Below, one piece after another: positions 33,795-43,233 of a DNA stretch of 64,000 nt (its first letter is position 1; every line of letters starts with the position of its first letter). The notes under the pieces are model-generated. The model worked only from the letters and a program-made list of their open reading frames with translations. It was not told where the DNA came from and did no database searches. The position numbers and the translations under genes were made by a program. Source of the DNA: Gemmatimonadota bacterium (GTDB taxonomy: Bacteria; Gemmatimonadota; Gemmatimonadetes; Gemmatimonadales; GWC2-71-9); the NCBI GenBank assembly GCA_029262195.1, contig JAJCZX010000025.1, forward strand, positions 21,131 through 85,130. The letters are read 5' to 3'.

Positions 33795-35327
33795 TCACCT
33801 GTTCTCCCAAGCCCGGCGCGCGCGCACTGATTCCAGGGCCTCATCCCAACTGGCCACTCCGCCGTTGAAATGGACCAGCGTCTCCACGACCAAGCCGAGT
33901 CGTTGAACCTCGGCAACAAAAGACACCGTCGCGTCCGAAGCGGGTTGCATCCCGTCTCGGAACGCAGGTTCAAAACCGAAATTTGAAACAATGATCTTCT
34001 CGGCCGGGAGATAAAAGAACAGACTTTCGGTACTCGCGGGATTTCCGGTTACCGGAATAATGACAAGTTCCTGTTCACCGTCCTGAATGGTCTCCCACCC
34101 ATCGACCACTCTGAATTCTGGCAACCTCCTTTCTTCCTGCTGCCGGTCCGCAAACCGACCATAATTGGCTTGAGCCATCCGTTTGGTATACTCAACCCAA
34201 CCCGGCGCTGCGATGATCGGAATCCCCCGAGCGATAAACTCCCGCACTCCTCCTGAGGCATCCCACCAATTTGCAGTGAGCCCGACGAGCCGGACCGGCT
34301 TGTCAATCGCGTCGGCAATTTGATCAAGGGCGGTCACAACTCTTTCCGAGTTGAAAGGCGCTCCGATAGCAACCAGAAAATCATCGAATTCCACGAAAAC
34401 CATATTCAGATTCCCAAGGAGCGAGAGAAGGTGCACTCCTTCTCCGAGAGACTCTAGCACACCCGGTGCCGCAGGGCCGGTTCCCCTGTGGTAATCGTCA
34501 GGGAGCGAGAAATCAGCTCTATCCATGGGGACACCGAATCGATACCGCCCAGACATTACCAGCGTTTCCTGCCCCCCGATCTCCCGTCGCCAGCGAGTAG
34601 GTAACAATAACGCACCTACCCTTCTGTAATTCTCGAAATGATCCGTTACCGACACGTCGCCCTGCAACGGTTCTACGCGACCGTTGGGCCGCACCATTTT
34701 ATGAACCAGGTGAGTTGTTGGATCGAGAAAAAATTTGAATGGAGGTCGCCCTGCTCGCGTCACCCTGACGACGAGGAGGTCACCAGACCATCGCCCCTCT
34801 GATTCAAGAACGACTTCACTTTCTTCAGATTCGAGGACGCTAGTGATAAACGCAGGGAGGAAGTTCAACCCAACAATTTTGAAGGGATCGCTTCCGAAAT
34901 TAGGGTCGGCGGGAATTATCATGCCCGCACCATGTCCCTGGTCCCAAACGTTATGATTCTCTTGATTGACTCGAAACTGGCGAAACGACTGTCGTGGATA
35001 TCCGTTGTATTCGATCACGTTGACCGATAGAGCTTCGTTCCTGACAAAATCATATCCGACATGAAACCCTGCTGTCGTCCTGGGAAAAGGTCCCCGAGGA
35101 CTCGGACTCAGAGTCGCTCCCCAGTTCCGTGTTCCCTCCCATGATATGTCCAGCACCTCCAACTCCGCCAGATCCCTTGGAGCGTTCATGGCCTGTAGCG
35201 AGTTGGCCAGCAGTTCGCGTCCCGGGTTATCGACCCGGTGGTCGGTCTCCTGGGAGTTGAGCTGAACAGTTGTCGCGGCCCAGACAACGATCAACGCCAC
35301 TGCGCGCGAAAAAGACAGGCAGGTCAC
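33795..35327 (-). CDS. Metallo-beta-lactamase-fold secreted protein lacking metal ligands
   Basis: 510 aa with a signal-like N-terminus (VALIVVWAATTVQL). An N-terminal ~270 aa beta-rich outer-membrane lipoprotein-like domain is followed by a region that tracks the MBL fold: MVFVEFDDFLVAIGAP, then KPVRLVGLTANWWDASGGVREFI, where HxHxDH is expected, and later VIIPVTGNPASTESLFFYLP, where the family has a ligand His. The three His positions are replaced (Ala/Asn, Trp, Ala) while the Asp and GG are kept. GTG35327 overlaps the upstream stop (GTGA) and gives the signal peptide at the start; longer frames do not. It is probably catalytically dead or repurposed. The fold assignment is inference. Confidence 0.6.
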   Translation of the reverse strand: MTCLSFSRAVALIVVWAATTVQLNSQETDHRVDNPGRELLANSLQAMNAPRDLAELEVLDISWEGTRNWGATLSPSPRGPFPRTTAGFHVGYDFVRNEALSVNVIEYNGYPRQSFRQFRVNQENHNVWDQGHGAGMIIPADPNFGSDPFKIVGLNFLPAFITSVLESEESEVVLESEGRWSGDLLVVRVTRAGRPPFKFFLDPTTHLVHKMVRPNGRVEPLQGDVSVTDHFENYRRVGALLLPTRWRREIGGQETLVMSGRYRFGVPMDRADFSLPDDYHRGTGPAAPGVLESLGEGVHLLSLLGNLNMVFVEFDDFLVAIGAPFNSERVVTALDQIADAIDKPVRLVGLTANWWDASGGVREFIARGIPIIAAPGWVEYTKRMAQANYGRFADRQQEERRLPEFRVVDGWETIQDGEQELVIIPVTGNPASTESLFFYLPAEKIIVSNFGFEPAFRDGMQPASDATVSFVAEVQRLGLVVETLVHFNGGVASWDEALESVRARRAWENR

Positions 35328-37033
35328 AAGGCTTCCCTCGCAATCCGCACCTGGGGCATGTCCGCGTCCGCCGTTTCCCACGCTTCCAGGAATTCGCGAT
35401 ACGCCTCGCGAGCCAGGCGGTCATCCCCTTCTTCCGCGTATGCCTGTGCTACGCCGAACAGGGCGAAGCCACTATTTCGTCTTTCTTCCAGAAGCTCGCG
35501 GTACGTGGCTCGTGCATCTTCGAACTTGCCCGCCCTGCGTTGAGCTTCAGCCAGACTCTCCCTGACTGGTTTGAGATAGTACGGAGGCTCGGAAATCCCG
35601 ATGGCCTCTTCAGCCGCGACAGCCTCCTGCAATTTCGCAATCGCCTCTTCATGGAGTCCGCGCCGACTTAACAGGTTGCCACGCAATTCCAACGCGGCAG
35701 TTCTCAAACGCCTCTCCAGCCAACCACCGTAAAGGTTTAGTGAGCCATCCTCACTCGCGCGCCACAGCAGGGCCTCAAGATTGCGTAGCGCCCGCTCCCC
35801 CGCATCGGGGTGCCCCTCGCTCAGTGCCGCCATCCCTCTCGAGAATTCCAGCCAGGCCCCTCGTGTGGTCTCTGCGCTAGGTGCTGCCATTACAACCGAC
35901 TCGTCACTGCTAGCCGGTAGCGCTTCGAGATACCGCACAGCCTCAGCCCATTCCCCAAGCCGCATTTTCACCCTCGCAGGACCCAAAAACCCCTGGTAAA
36001 AGAGCGTAAACACACCGCTGCTCATATTGCGGTCAGGCTCGGCCCGCGACATGTCACGTAACTGCATGGCGAAACGATCAGCTTCAGCTCGCTGGCCCAT
36101 TTCAGCAAGGGTCGCTATGAGGTAATGCAGATTGTGCGGCTGCATCGCATTGTCGGTTGGCTGAACACCAAGCTCCTCGACGTATGCTTCTTCGATCGTT
36201 GCTGCTGCCAGAAAAGACTCCTTGGCCCTCTGGTATTCTCCTAGCCTGTAGAAGACATGGCCCGGCATATGGGTGATGTGGCCAGATGCCGGGGCGAGCG
36301 ACGATACGATTTGGGCACTGTTCAGGGCGCGCTCAGGATAATTCCACTCGAAGGCATGTATCCAGTAATGGTGGACAGCGTGGCTCCGCGGATGTTGCTC
36401 CATGGCCCGCGCCAGAATCGTGCGCCCATACGAAGATCGGAACCCGGCGGACTTCGCAAGCATTAACTGCGCTTCTAATTCATCCGGAAATAGTTCAATC
36501 AACATTTCCAGCTTGGATTCATAGGCTGTCTTTCCCGCCGATCCACCAATCGAGTCGCGTAGCCAGGCAGCTTCTATGTAGAACTGCTCCGCCTCCGAGG
36601 CGTCGGACGCGAGCGAACGGGCCAAATCGAGCGCCTCGCCTTTTTCATCTGCCCGTTCCCTTTTCGACGAAATATCCCTCAATGAAAGGGCGACTCCAAG
36701 ATGAGCCATCGGCGCGTCCGGATCCAAACTCACCGCCTGTTTGAAGGAGCGATAAGCCTCCAGATACCAAAAATCGTGTAAAAGCGAAAGCCCCTGGTCA
36801 AAAAACCTTTGGGCCTCGGCGGACCGTGTGGTAATAGTGATGTGGCTGTTTCCAACCCCGGCGCGCAGGGTGGCCGGTGGCAACCGATCTATGTAACCAC
36901 CCGTTCCTTGCTCCGCGTGGTTGGACATCTGCGCAGTAGCGTTGGAGCCGGGAAAAATGAGAAATAAGGCCGCGACCACCGCAAATCGGCAACGATCGTT
37001 TGAGCCCCCGTACAGCGTGCTAATTCGTTTCAT
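35324..37033 (-). CDS. Secreted TPR-repeat protein
   Basis: 569 aa with a signal sequence (about 10-32, AVVAALFLIFPGSNATAQ). The rest is helical and contains TPR-like pairs (AQRFFDQGLSLLHDFWYLEAYRSFKQAVSLDPDAPMAHLGVALSL; ALNSAQIVSSLAPASGHITHMPGHVFYRLGEYQRAKESFLAAATI; AREAYREFLEAWE). These proteins serve as periplasmic scaffolds. ATG37033 is chosen since it gives the signal peptide and has GAGGA upstream. It is followed by the MBL-fold gene with a 4-nt overlap, so both are one unit, transcribed divergently from the regulator at 37221. Confidence 0.75.
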   Translation of the reverse strand: MKRISTLYGGSNDRCRFAVVAALFLIFPGSNATAQMSNHAEQGTGGYIDRLPPATLRAGVGNSHITITTRSAEAQRFFDQGLSLLHDFWYLEAYRSFKQAVSLDPDAPMAHLGVALSLRDISSKRERADEKGEALDLARSLASDASEAEQFYIEAAWLRDSIGGSAGKTAYESKLEMLIELFPDELEAQLMLAKSAGFRSSYGRTILARAMEQHPRSHAVHHYWIHAFEWNYPERALNSAQIVSSLAPASGHITHMPGHVFYRLGEYQRAKESFLAAATIEEAYVEELGVQPTDNAMQPHNLHYLIATLAEMGQRAEADRFAMQLRDMSRAEPDRNMSSGVFTLFYQGFLGPARVKMRLGEWAEAVRYLEALPASSDESVVMAAPSAETTRGAWLEFSRGMAALSEGHPDAGERALRNLEALLWRASEDGSLNLYGGWLERRLRTAALELRGNLLSRRGLHEEAIAKLQEAVAAEEAIGISEPPYYLKPVRESLAEAQRRAGKFEDARATYRELLEERRNSGFALFGVAQAYAEEGDDRLAREAYREFLEAWETADADMPQVRIAREAL

Positions 37034-37220
37034 GTGACATCCTCTGAGATGATTGACGCTGAACGGGTACCCCGAATTGCCACAGTGTGCCATTTGGAAC
37101 GTGGCAGCAACAGATGAGCCCTGCATGAGCCACCTAACTCTTTACTTGTCAACACTTTATGTGCCCGTGTGAGCCGACTCAATGGTGGCCATAAAGACAT
37201 CTACCGGTGTATACTACACC

Positions 37221-39053
37221 ATGCCAGAATCCCGCCAAAACCTGCCCGACGAACGAGTCACATCCTTCGGGCTTTTCGAGTTCAACCACCGCAGCGGAGA
37301 TCTGACCCGGGCTGGAAAAGCTGTTCGTCTCCAGCAGCGACCGGCACGGCTACTCACGTTGTTGATCGAACGCTCAGGCCACCTCGTGACCCGCGAGCAG
37401 ATCCAGGAAGCAGTCTGGAGCGATCGACTCGTTGAATTTGATCAGGCACTCAATTTCGCAGTTCGCCAAATCCGAATTGCTCTGGGAGACAACGCAGATT
37501 CTCCGATTTATATCGAGACGATTCCGAAACGGGGCTATCGCTTTATAGCCCCTCTATCAGAGAGCGCTGAAAACTTGGGTGTCCCATCGACTTCGAGCCG
37601 GTCGGCGTTGAGCCAAAAGGCACTGGCGGCCTTCGTCGGAACGGTGGCACTGATTTTGTTTTTTTCATTCACCCTCCGCGATCGCGCGTCGATCGAAGCA
37701 AACGATGGTACCCGCCCCCTGCTTGTCGTGTTGCCGTTTCAAAACCTCAGCGGCGATTCCACAGATGACTACATAGGGATTGGCCTCACCGAGGACCTCA
37801 CGACCCGGCTTGCCCAGGCGGCCCCCGAGCGATTGGGGGTCATAGCTCGAACGTCCGCAGCAGCCGTGGGCACAGGAGACCTGACCATCGCCGAGATCGT
37901 GTCCGAACTTGGCGTGTCATATGTACTTGAAGGGAGTGTTCGGATCACCCCCGAAATGACACGAGTGACCGCCCAGCTCATCGATGGGAGCGATCAATCA
38001 CATCTGTGGGCCCAGAACTTTGATACGCCCCAGCCCGACTATCTGGAGTTACAAAGAGACATAGCATCTCAGGTAGCGGCAGCCATCATGCCGTCTATGG
38101 GCGTAAGGTTCGATTACGATAGCGGGAGCGCTCCTTTTGACCGCGCAGATTTCCTCAAAGGACGATACCTGTTAAGCCACCATACGATGCATGACACCCG
38201 CCTGGCTCTACCGTTTCTCGAACGCGCGGTGGAACAAGCCCCGCAGTTCGCCGATGGCCTGGCCGCACTCGGCACTGCATTGATGCGGTTGGGGAGGATC
38301 GACGAGACGAGGAGCAATGTTCAAGCAGCACTGGAAATCGATCCGAACCACGCCGAAGCCAACCGCCTCGCAGGAGACCTCGATACCTATTTCGACTGGG
38401 ATTTTCCAGCGGCGCACCGACACTACGAAACTGCGATTGCGTTCGCGCCAAACTCCAGCGAAGCACGCAACTCTCTTGCATTTCTTTTGGCATTCGAAGG
38501 CGAACTCGATTCCGCCGCGCTCCACCTTGAACAAGCTCTGTCGTTGGACCCCGTCTCCACCAGTTTGTTGGCTGACCTCTCAAGCGTTTATCTCTGGGCA
38601 GGTAACTACTCGGGCGCGGCCACGCACTGTTCGAGAACGTTGGAGTTAAATCCAACCAGCAGGACGGCCCATAGGTGTCTAGCCGAGGCGATGGAAGGGT
38701 TGGGCAATCTGGACAGCGCCGCTACGCTCACCATTAAGTTATGGGAAATCCGTGACGACGATTCAACAGCTGTAAGCAGATTGAAGAACCTCGCGCCGTC
38801 CGATGTAATAACCGAATCGCGCGGGATGGAATTAGCACGCCTTCAAGCTCAGGAGAACCCGCCGCCAGTCTCAGTCGCCAGCGTCCTGCTAAAACTCGGA
38901 CGCGCCCAGGAGGCCCTCGACCTGCTTGAGACAGCCTCGCAGAGCCGTTCGCCATCGTTTTTCGTTCTCGGCGCCGACCCGGTTTTCAACCCATTGCGAT
39001 CCGCGCCCCGGTTCCAGAGAATAGTCCGGGATCTTGGTATACCGCGCCAGTAG
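37221..39053 (+). CDS. CadC-like winged-helix regulator with TPR domain
   Basis: 610 aa. Residues about 10-105 form an OmpR-type winged helix (SFGLFEFNHRSGDLTRAGKAVRLQQRPARLLTLL...IETIPKRGYRFIAP). A membrane helix lies at about 140-158 (AFVGTVALILFFSF). A TolB-type/adenylate cyclase-associated domain follows (LLVVLPFQNLSGDSTDDYIGIGLTEDLTTRLAQ...VSYVLEGSVRITPEMTRVTAQLIDGSDQSHLWAQNF), then TPR repeats to the end. Membrane-anchored one-component regulators of this layout occur in many environmental bacteria. It is divergent to the TPR/MBL pair and probably controls it. Confidence 0.85.
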   Translation: MPESRQNLPDERVTSFGLFEFNHRSGDLTRAGKAVRLQQRPARLLTLLIERSGHLVTREQIQEAVWSDRLVEFDQALNFAVRQIRIALGDNADSPIYIETIPKRGYRFIAPLSESAENLGVPSTSSRSALSQKALAAFVGTVALILFFSFTLRDRASIEANDGTRPLLVVLPFQNLSGDSTDDYIGIGLTEDLTTRLAQAAPERLGVIARTSAAAVGTGDLTIAEIVSELGVSYVLEGSVRITPEMTRVTAQLIDGSDQSHLWAQNFDTPQPDYLELQRDIASQVAAAIMPSMGVRFDYDSGSAPFDRADFLKGRYLLSHHTMHDTRLALPFLERAVEQAPQFADGLAALGTALMRLGRIDETRSNVQAALEIDPNHAEANRLAGDLDTYFDWDFPAAHRHYETAIAFAPNSSEARNSLAFLLAFEGELDSAALHLEQALSLDPVSTSLLADLSSVYLWAGNYSGAATHCSRTLELNPTSRTAHRCLAEAMEGLGNLDSAATLTIKLWEIRDDDSTAVSRLKNLAPSDVITESRGMELARLQAQENPPPVSVASVLLKLGRAQEALDLLETASQSRSPSFFVLGADPVFNPLRSAPRFQRIVRDLGIPRQ

Positions 39054-39055
39054 AA

Positions 39056-39859
39056 CTACTGCTCTTCCAGCACCCAGTTGATTGCTTCCAGCACGAGATC
39101 CGGCTGATCCTGGTAAACGAAATGCCCGCTTTCGGTGGCCGGAATGAGGCGACTATTGGTCGAGCGCGACGCATGGTTTGCTTGCAGTTCTAACCAGATT
39201 GGTCGCATCGGGGATTCAGTGGGCCGCGCCTGATGCAAAACAGCGATCGGCAAATCCCCGAATTGGCCCACGGCAGACAACTCCTCAGTACTCGACCCAC
39301 GATCAATTTTTTCCGCTCCTACGGCCCCGGTGGGGGACGCATTGGGATTAACTGCGGCGAACCTCGCGAACTGCTCCGGATGAGACGCGTCTATAAAAAC
39401 TAGCCCCGATATTTCCTCTGGATATAGATGGGGATAGGCAAGCAATATCAAACCGGCAATAGAGTGCCCGACCAATACGAACGGGTCCTCAAGGCCTACT
39501 TCTCCAATCGCGGCGCGCAGGGTCTCGACCATTTCAAACGGAGTACGAATGTCATCTTCCGCCACAGGAGTACTGATGCCAGAGCCCAACCGGTCATAGG
39601 AGCAGGCTAGAGTTCTGTTCGACACTTCGGACTGCATGGCGTCCCAGGTCGTATACGGTTGCCCCAAACCAACTTCAAAAATCACCGTCGGCACATCCGG
39701 TCGCGAGTCTCCAACGCACACCATGTAGATCCGCCCTTCGGGTACGGTCACCCACCCGGGCCAATCCCCGTCGCTTTGCGCGTGGACCAACCCGGGGAGG
39801 GCGAACAAGAACAATGAAAAGAAAACCGTGCTGACAAATCTACGTTTTGTTGAAGCCAT
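39056..39859 (-). CDS. Secreted alpha/beta hydrolase
   Basis: 267 aa with a signal peptide (about 1-27, FLFALPGLVHAQ). The alpha/beta-hydrolase fold has the nucleophile elbow VGHSIAG (Ser), an Asp candidate in VFIDASHP, and the catalytic His in ESGHFVYQDQP. The closest general class is the esterase/lipase family; the substrate is unknown. It converges on the CadC-like gene with only 2 nt between stops, and faces the same direction as the ADOP gene. Confidence 0.87.
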   Translation of the reverse strand: MASTKRRFVSTVFFSLFLFALPGLVHAQSDGDWPGWVTVPEGRIYMVCVGDSRPDVPTVIFEVGLGQPYTTWDAMQSEVSNRTLACSYDRLGSGISTPVAEDDIRTPFEMVETLRAAIGEVGLEDPFVLVGHSIAGLILLAYPHLYPEEISGLVFIDASHPEQFARFAAVNPNASPTGAVGAEKIDRGSSTEELSAVGQFGDLPIAVLHQARPTESPMRPIWLELQANHASRSTNSRLIPATESGHFVYQDQPDLVLEAINWVLEEQ

Positions 39860-39973
39860 GGCTCGCTACGCTTGGGGTGAGACCGACGGCGCTCAAAAGA
39901 AGAACGCGTTTCCACCTCTACTCCAAACCATCATAATGGGTCCCTGAGACATCCCTGTGTCAGGCGAGCGAGT

Positions 39974-42721
39974 TTATTCAGCTCGTAACGCCAACAGGGG
40001 TTCGACCGAAGCAGCCCTGCGAGCAGGCACGAGGCTGGCGAGAACACTGACAAACCCCAGGCCCAAGACCACTCCCGCAAACGTGACAGGGCTGGAGGCC
40101 TGAACGTCGCCCATCATCCCGGTGAAGGCGAGGTTAACAACGAACGAGGCCAAAACGCCAGCAGCGATGCCGATCAATGAGAGCTTCAAGGAGCCCCCGA
40201 CAACCAGCCAGACCAGATCCGCCCCCCGCGCACCCAGGGCAGACCGTACTCCAATTTCTCGGGTTCGCTGTGCCACAGTGTAAGACATAACTCCGTAGAT
40301 CCCCACAGCGGCAAGACTCAACGCAAGGACTCCAAGAACTCCGAATAGAACCGCTATGCTTTGCTCCTGCGCTAATACAGATCCAAGTTGGTCGCGCAAA
40401 CTCCCCGCATTGAATACAGGCATTGTCGGGTCGATTTGACGGACAACGTCGCGGACTGCCGGCAACACGGTCGTAGGTTCCGATCCCGAAGTACGAATGG
40501 CCAGAGCGACGCTCGGCTGGTAGGACTGGGACATGGGGAAATACAGATACGGCAGCGGATCCTCTCTGACTGCGCGGTACTTGTTTGTGCCTGCCAGTCC
40601 GACGACTTCAAATTCGATCTCGCCCTGGTAGAGGTGCTTGCCGACAGCCTCTTCGTTAGGCCAGTACTGTTGGGCGAACGCGGAGTTGACAACCACAACA
40701 AGCGGAGCAGCAGGAGTATCAAACGAAGAAAAATCTCGCCCCTGTATCAACGGAATCCCGAGCGTTCGGAAATAACCCGGGGTGACGTTGTTCATGTTGA
40801 TCTCCGGGGTGCCCCCCAATTCGGGATCCAAATCTTCGACACCGAACGACGACCGCATGCCAGCGGGACTTACCGGAAGGAAGTTCGCGTAGGCTGCGTC
40901 CCGAACTCCAGGAATCGTTCTTACCCGCTCCAATACCTGGTCGAAAAAGGCACGCCCCTCCGATTCGGCCAGGCCCTGCCGGGCGACATCGAGGGACGCT
41001 ACCGCAACCCCGTCATATTCAAACCCCAGATCTGTGTTGTAAACCGATCGGGCATTGTCTATGAATCGTCCGGCAGCTACCAGCAAGACCAGCGACGCCG
41101 CTACCTGCAAAACCACCAGTCCGTTGCGCGGACCATAGCGAGTATGCCCTCCCGCCATTCCAACGCCACCCTTGATACCCGTTACGAGATCTGGATTCGT
41201 TGCCTTCAACGCAGGCAAGACCCCGAACACCAATGCCGTCAGAATCGACAAACCAGCCGCGAACGCCAGGGACAATCCGTCGATTGACAGCTCGGGAAGA
41301 ACCAGAGCCCCCTGTAAAACCCTGGAAAGTCCCAGCGGTACCATGAGCTGCATCAAACCCGCGGCGAAACCGATCCCTACCAGACCTCCGGCAATGCCGA
41401 GTACCACACTTTCCGTCATCAACTGACGAATAATCCGGCCCCTTCCCGCTCCGATCGCCAGCCGAACACTGATTTCGGATTGACGACGTGTACCGCGGGC
41501 CAGCAAGAGGTTGGCGATGTTGGCACAGGCGATCAACAATACCAGACCGACCACGGACAACAGCAGTTGCGCGCGGTCGGCCGTTTCGTCAATCAGGCGC
41601 GCCCCGAAAGCCGCGTTTCGCACCGACAAGACCGTCACCGGGCGGGGTTCATCGGGGTGATCGGCGGTGCCCATGTTGGACTGAAATTCCTCTGCAAGGC
41701 CCGCCATAATAGTTGTCACCTCACTCTGGGCGCTGGCCTGAGTAACCCCGTCGCGCAACCTGCCAACTATGCGCAGCCACCTTGCGCCCCGTTGTTCAAG
41801 GATGGGACGACCAGCCATTGTTGGGAGCGCGGTCCCGTACATCGTGATGGGTATGAACAGATCGGGGTTAGAGCCGATTTCAAGACCAGTGAAACCATCG
41901 GCAGTAACTCCGATGACCGTGTACGTGGCTCCGTTTAAAACCACGTTCTCTCCCACCACGTCGGGGTTACTCGCGAACTGCCGGCTCCAGAGGCCGTGAC
42001 TCAATACCACCACCGGGTGTGCGCCGACCGTTAGATCGTCAGACGGCTGAAAGAGCCTCCCTGCTGCCGGGTTGACGCCGAGGACATTGAAAAAATTGCC
42101 GGACACAAGACTGCCGCTCACCCGATCAGCAACACCGGTTGATCCTAGATTGAAAGCGACCGGAAACGAATACGTGGCCATGTCCTCAAAGCTGGAGCTC
42201 TCTTTGAAGCTCATGTAGTCGGGATAAGAAGACCCCCCGAAAACTCCGCTACTAAAATCGGACGTATAAACTCGCATGACTTCCGATTGATCAGCAATCG
42301 GCAACGGTCGTAGCATCACTTCGTTGATCAAGCTGAAGATCGTGATGTTTGCACCCACTCCCAGGCCCATGGTGCAGATTACTACCGCGGCAAAGCCGGG
42401 TGCTTTGCGCATGGTACGCATGGCATATCGAAGATCCTGGAGGAGATGGTTCATTCCGTTTCCTATCCGCGGTTTTTCAGGTGTGTTGTGAGGAAAGTCG
42501 TTTTTCGATGACCGCCCAACCACTCGCCGCAGTCCAACTCTGGTAGCGACGCTCATCGCCTGGAGCCAGTACCATTTCCTGGCGTTGCTATTCGATTCGG
42601 CGGCGACTCGCCGGAAGAACTCTTCTCGCAAGTCCGCGCAGATGATTTCATCGACAGTGCTATTCGAGAGACAGCGTCGCAGAAACAACTCAGGCAAACG
42701 GGGCGGTGCTTTGGGAGTCAC
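39974..42721 (-). CDS. ADOP-type ABC transporter permease (FtsX/MacB fold)
   Basis: 915 aa. The N-terminal prefix VDEIICADLREEFFRRVAAESNSNARKWYWLQ is followed by MacB_PCD-FtsX repeats (LGVGANITIFSLINEVMLRPLP..., LLARGTRRQSEISVRLAIGAGRGRIIRQLMTESVVLG, GVMSYTVAQRTREIGVRSALGARGADLV, ARRAASVEPLLALRAE). Same family as the protein at 31141 but only loosely similar, so it is an independent copy. The start overlaps the PadR stop by 4 nt. Confidence 0.9.
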   Translation of the reverse strand: MTPKAPPRLPELFLRRCLSNSTVDEIICADLREEFFRRVAAESNSNARKWYWLQAMSVATRVGLRRVVGRSSKNDFPHNTPEKPRIGNGMNHLLQDLRYAMRTMRKAPGFAAVVICTMGLGVGANITIFSLINEVMLRPLPIADQSEVMRVYTSDFSSGVFGGSSYPDYMSFKESSSFEDMATYSFPVAFNLGSTGVADRVSGSLVSGNFFNVLGVNPAAGRLFQPSDDLTVGAHPVVVLSHGLWSRQFASNPDVVGENVVLNGATYTVIGVTADGFTGLEIGSNPDLFIPITMYGTALPTMAGRPILEQRGARWLRIVGRLRDGVTQASAQSEVTTIMAGLAEEFQSNMGTADHPDEPRPVTVLSVRNAAFGARLIDETADRAQLLLSVVGLVLLIACANIANLLLARGTRRQSEISVRLAIGAGRGRIIRQLMTESVVLGIAGGLVGIGFAAGLMQLMVPLGLSRVLQGALVLPELSIDGLSLAFAAGLSILTALVFGVLPALKATNPDLVTGIKGGVGMAGGHTRYGPRNGLVVLQVAASLVLLVAAGRFIDNARSVYNTDLGFEYDGVAVASLDVARQGLAESEGRAFFDQVLERVRTIPGVRDAAYANFLPVSPAGMRSSFGVEDLDPELGGTPEINMNNVTPGYFRTLGIPLIQGRDFSSFDTPAAPLVVVVNSAFAQQYWPNEEAVGKHLYQGEIEFEVVGLAGTNKYRAVREDPLPYLYFPMSQSYQPSVALAIRTSGSEPTTVLPAVRDVVRQIDPTMPVFNAGSLRDQLGSVLAQEQSIAVLFGVLGVLALSLAAVGIYGVMSYTVAQRTREIGVRSALGARGADLVWLVVGGSLKLSLIGIAAGVLASFVVNLAFTGMMGDVQASSPVTFAGVVLGLGFVSVLASLVPARRAASVEPLLALRAE

Positions 42722-43056
42722 GCCCCTGGCCCCAGGACTGAATCGATTGTTTTAAGTTGATTCAACAACTCGGCGCGACTCTGGCGCAGCATCTCCACGC
42801 CCAGTTCAGTGATTTCGAAACGACGGCGGGGCACGGCCCGATTCTCAGGAGTCACCTCCTCGATAGACCATTCCAGGCAGCCCTTCTCTTCCAAACGCTC
42901 CAGGGTCGTATAAAGGGCTCCCCGCGAGACAGCTCGTCCGCCACGAGTTTCGATTACTCGCGCAATTTCAATAGCGAACGATTCGCTGGCGGTCTCCACA
43001 ATCGCCAGGAGAACACTTTGTTCGAATTCGCCGAGGTTTTTCTTCTTAGGTGCCAT
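42718..43056 (-). CDS. PadR-family transcriptional regulator
   Basis: 112 aa. It has a lysine-rich N-terminus followed by EQSVLLAIVETASESFAIEIARVIETRGGRAVSRGALYTTLERLEEKGCLEW...FEITELGVEMLRQSRAELLNQL, the PadR-type winged helix with dimerisation helix. It is translationally coupled to the ADOP permease downstream. A large dyad lies just upstream and could be its own binding site. Confidence 0.9.
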   Translation of the reverse strand: MAPKKKNLGEFEQSVLLAIVETASESFAIEIARVIETRGGRAVSRGALYTTLERLEEKGCLEWSIEEVTPENRAVPRRRFEITELGVEMLRQSRAELLNQLKTIDSVLGPGA

Positions 43057-43081
43057 TTAGGTGCCATATCGAGTGTCATTA

Positions 43082-43114
43082 GTCTACGTGATAGGTAGTG
43101 CCTACACGATAGAC
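43082..43114. promoter_or_regulatory. Dyad upstream of PadR gene, candidate operator
   Basis: GTCTA-CGTG-A-TAGG around TAGTG and CCTA-CACG-A-TAGAC: an imperfect 33-bp dyad 26 nt ahead of the PadR start on the minus strand. PadR proteins often bind palindromes next to their own gene. The function is inferred from position. Confidence 0.5.
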
Positions 43115-43233
43115 ACCATTCAGTTCCTACGCAACAGTAGGGTTCCCTGCCCCACTTGCAGACGAAAAGCCCGAAGCGTAGTTTTGGCTTGTTTTTGGGC
43201 AGTATTATTTCGACGGACGAAAGGGTGGTGAAG

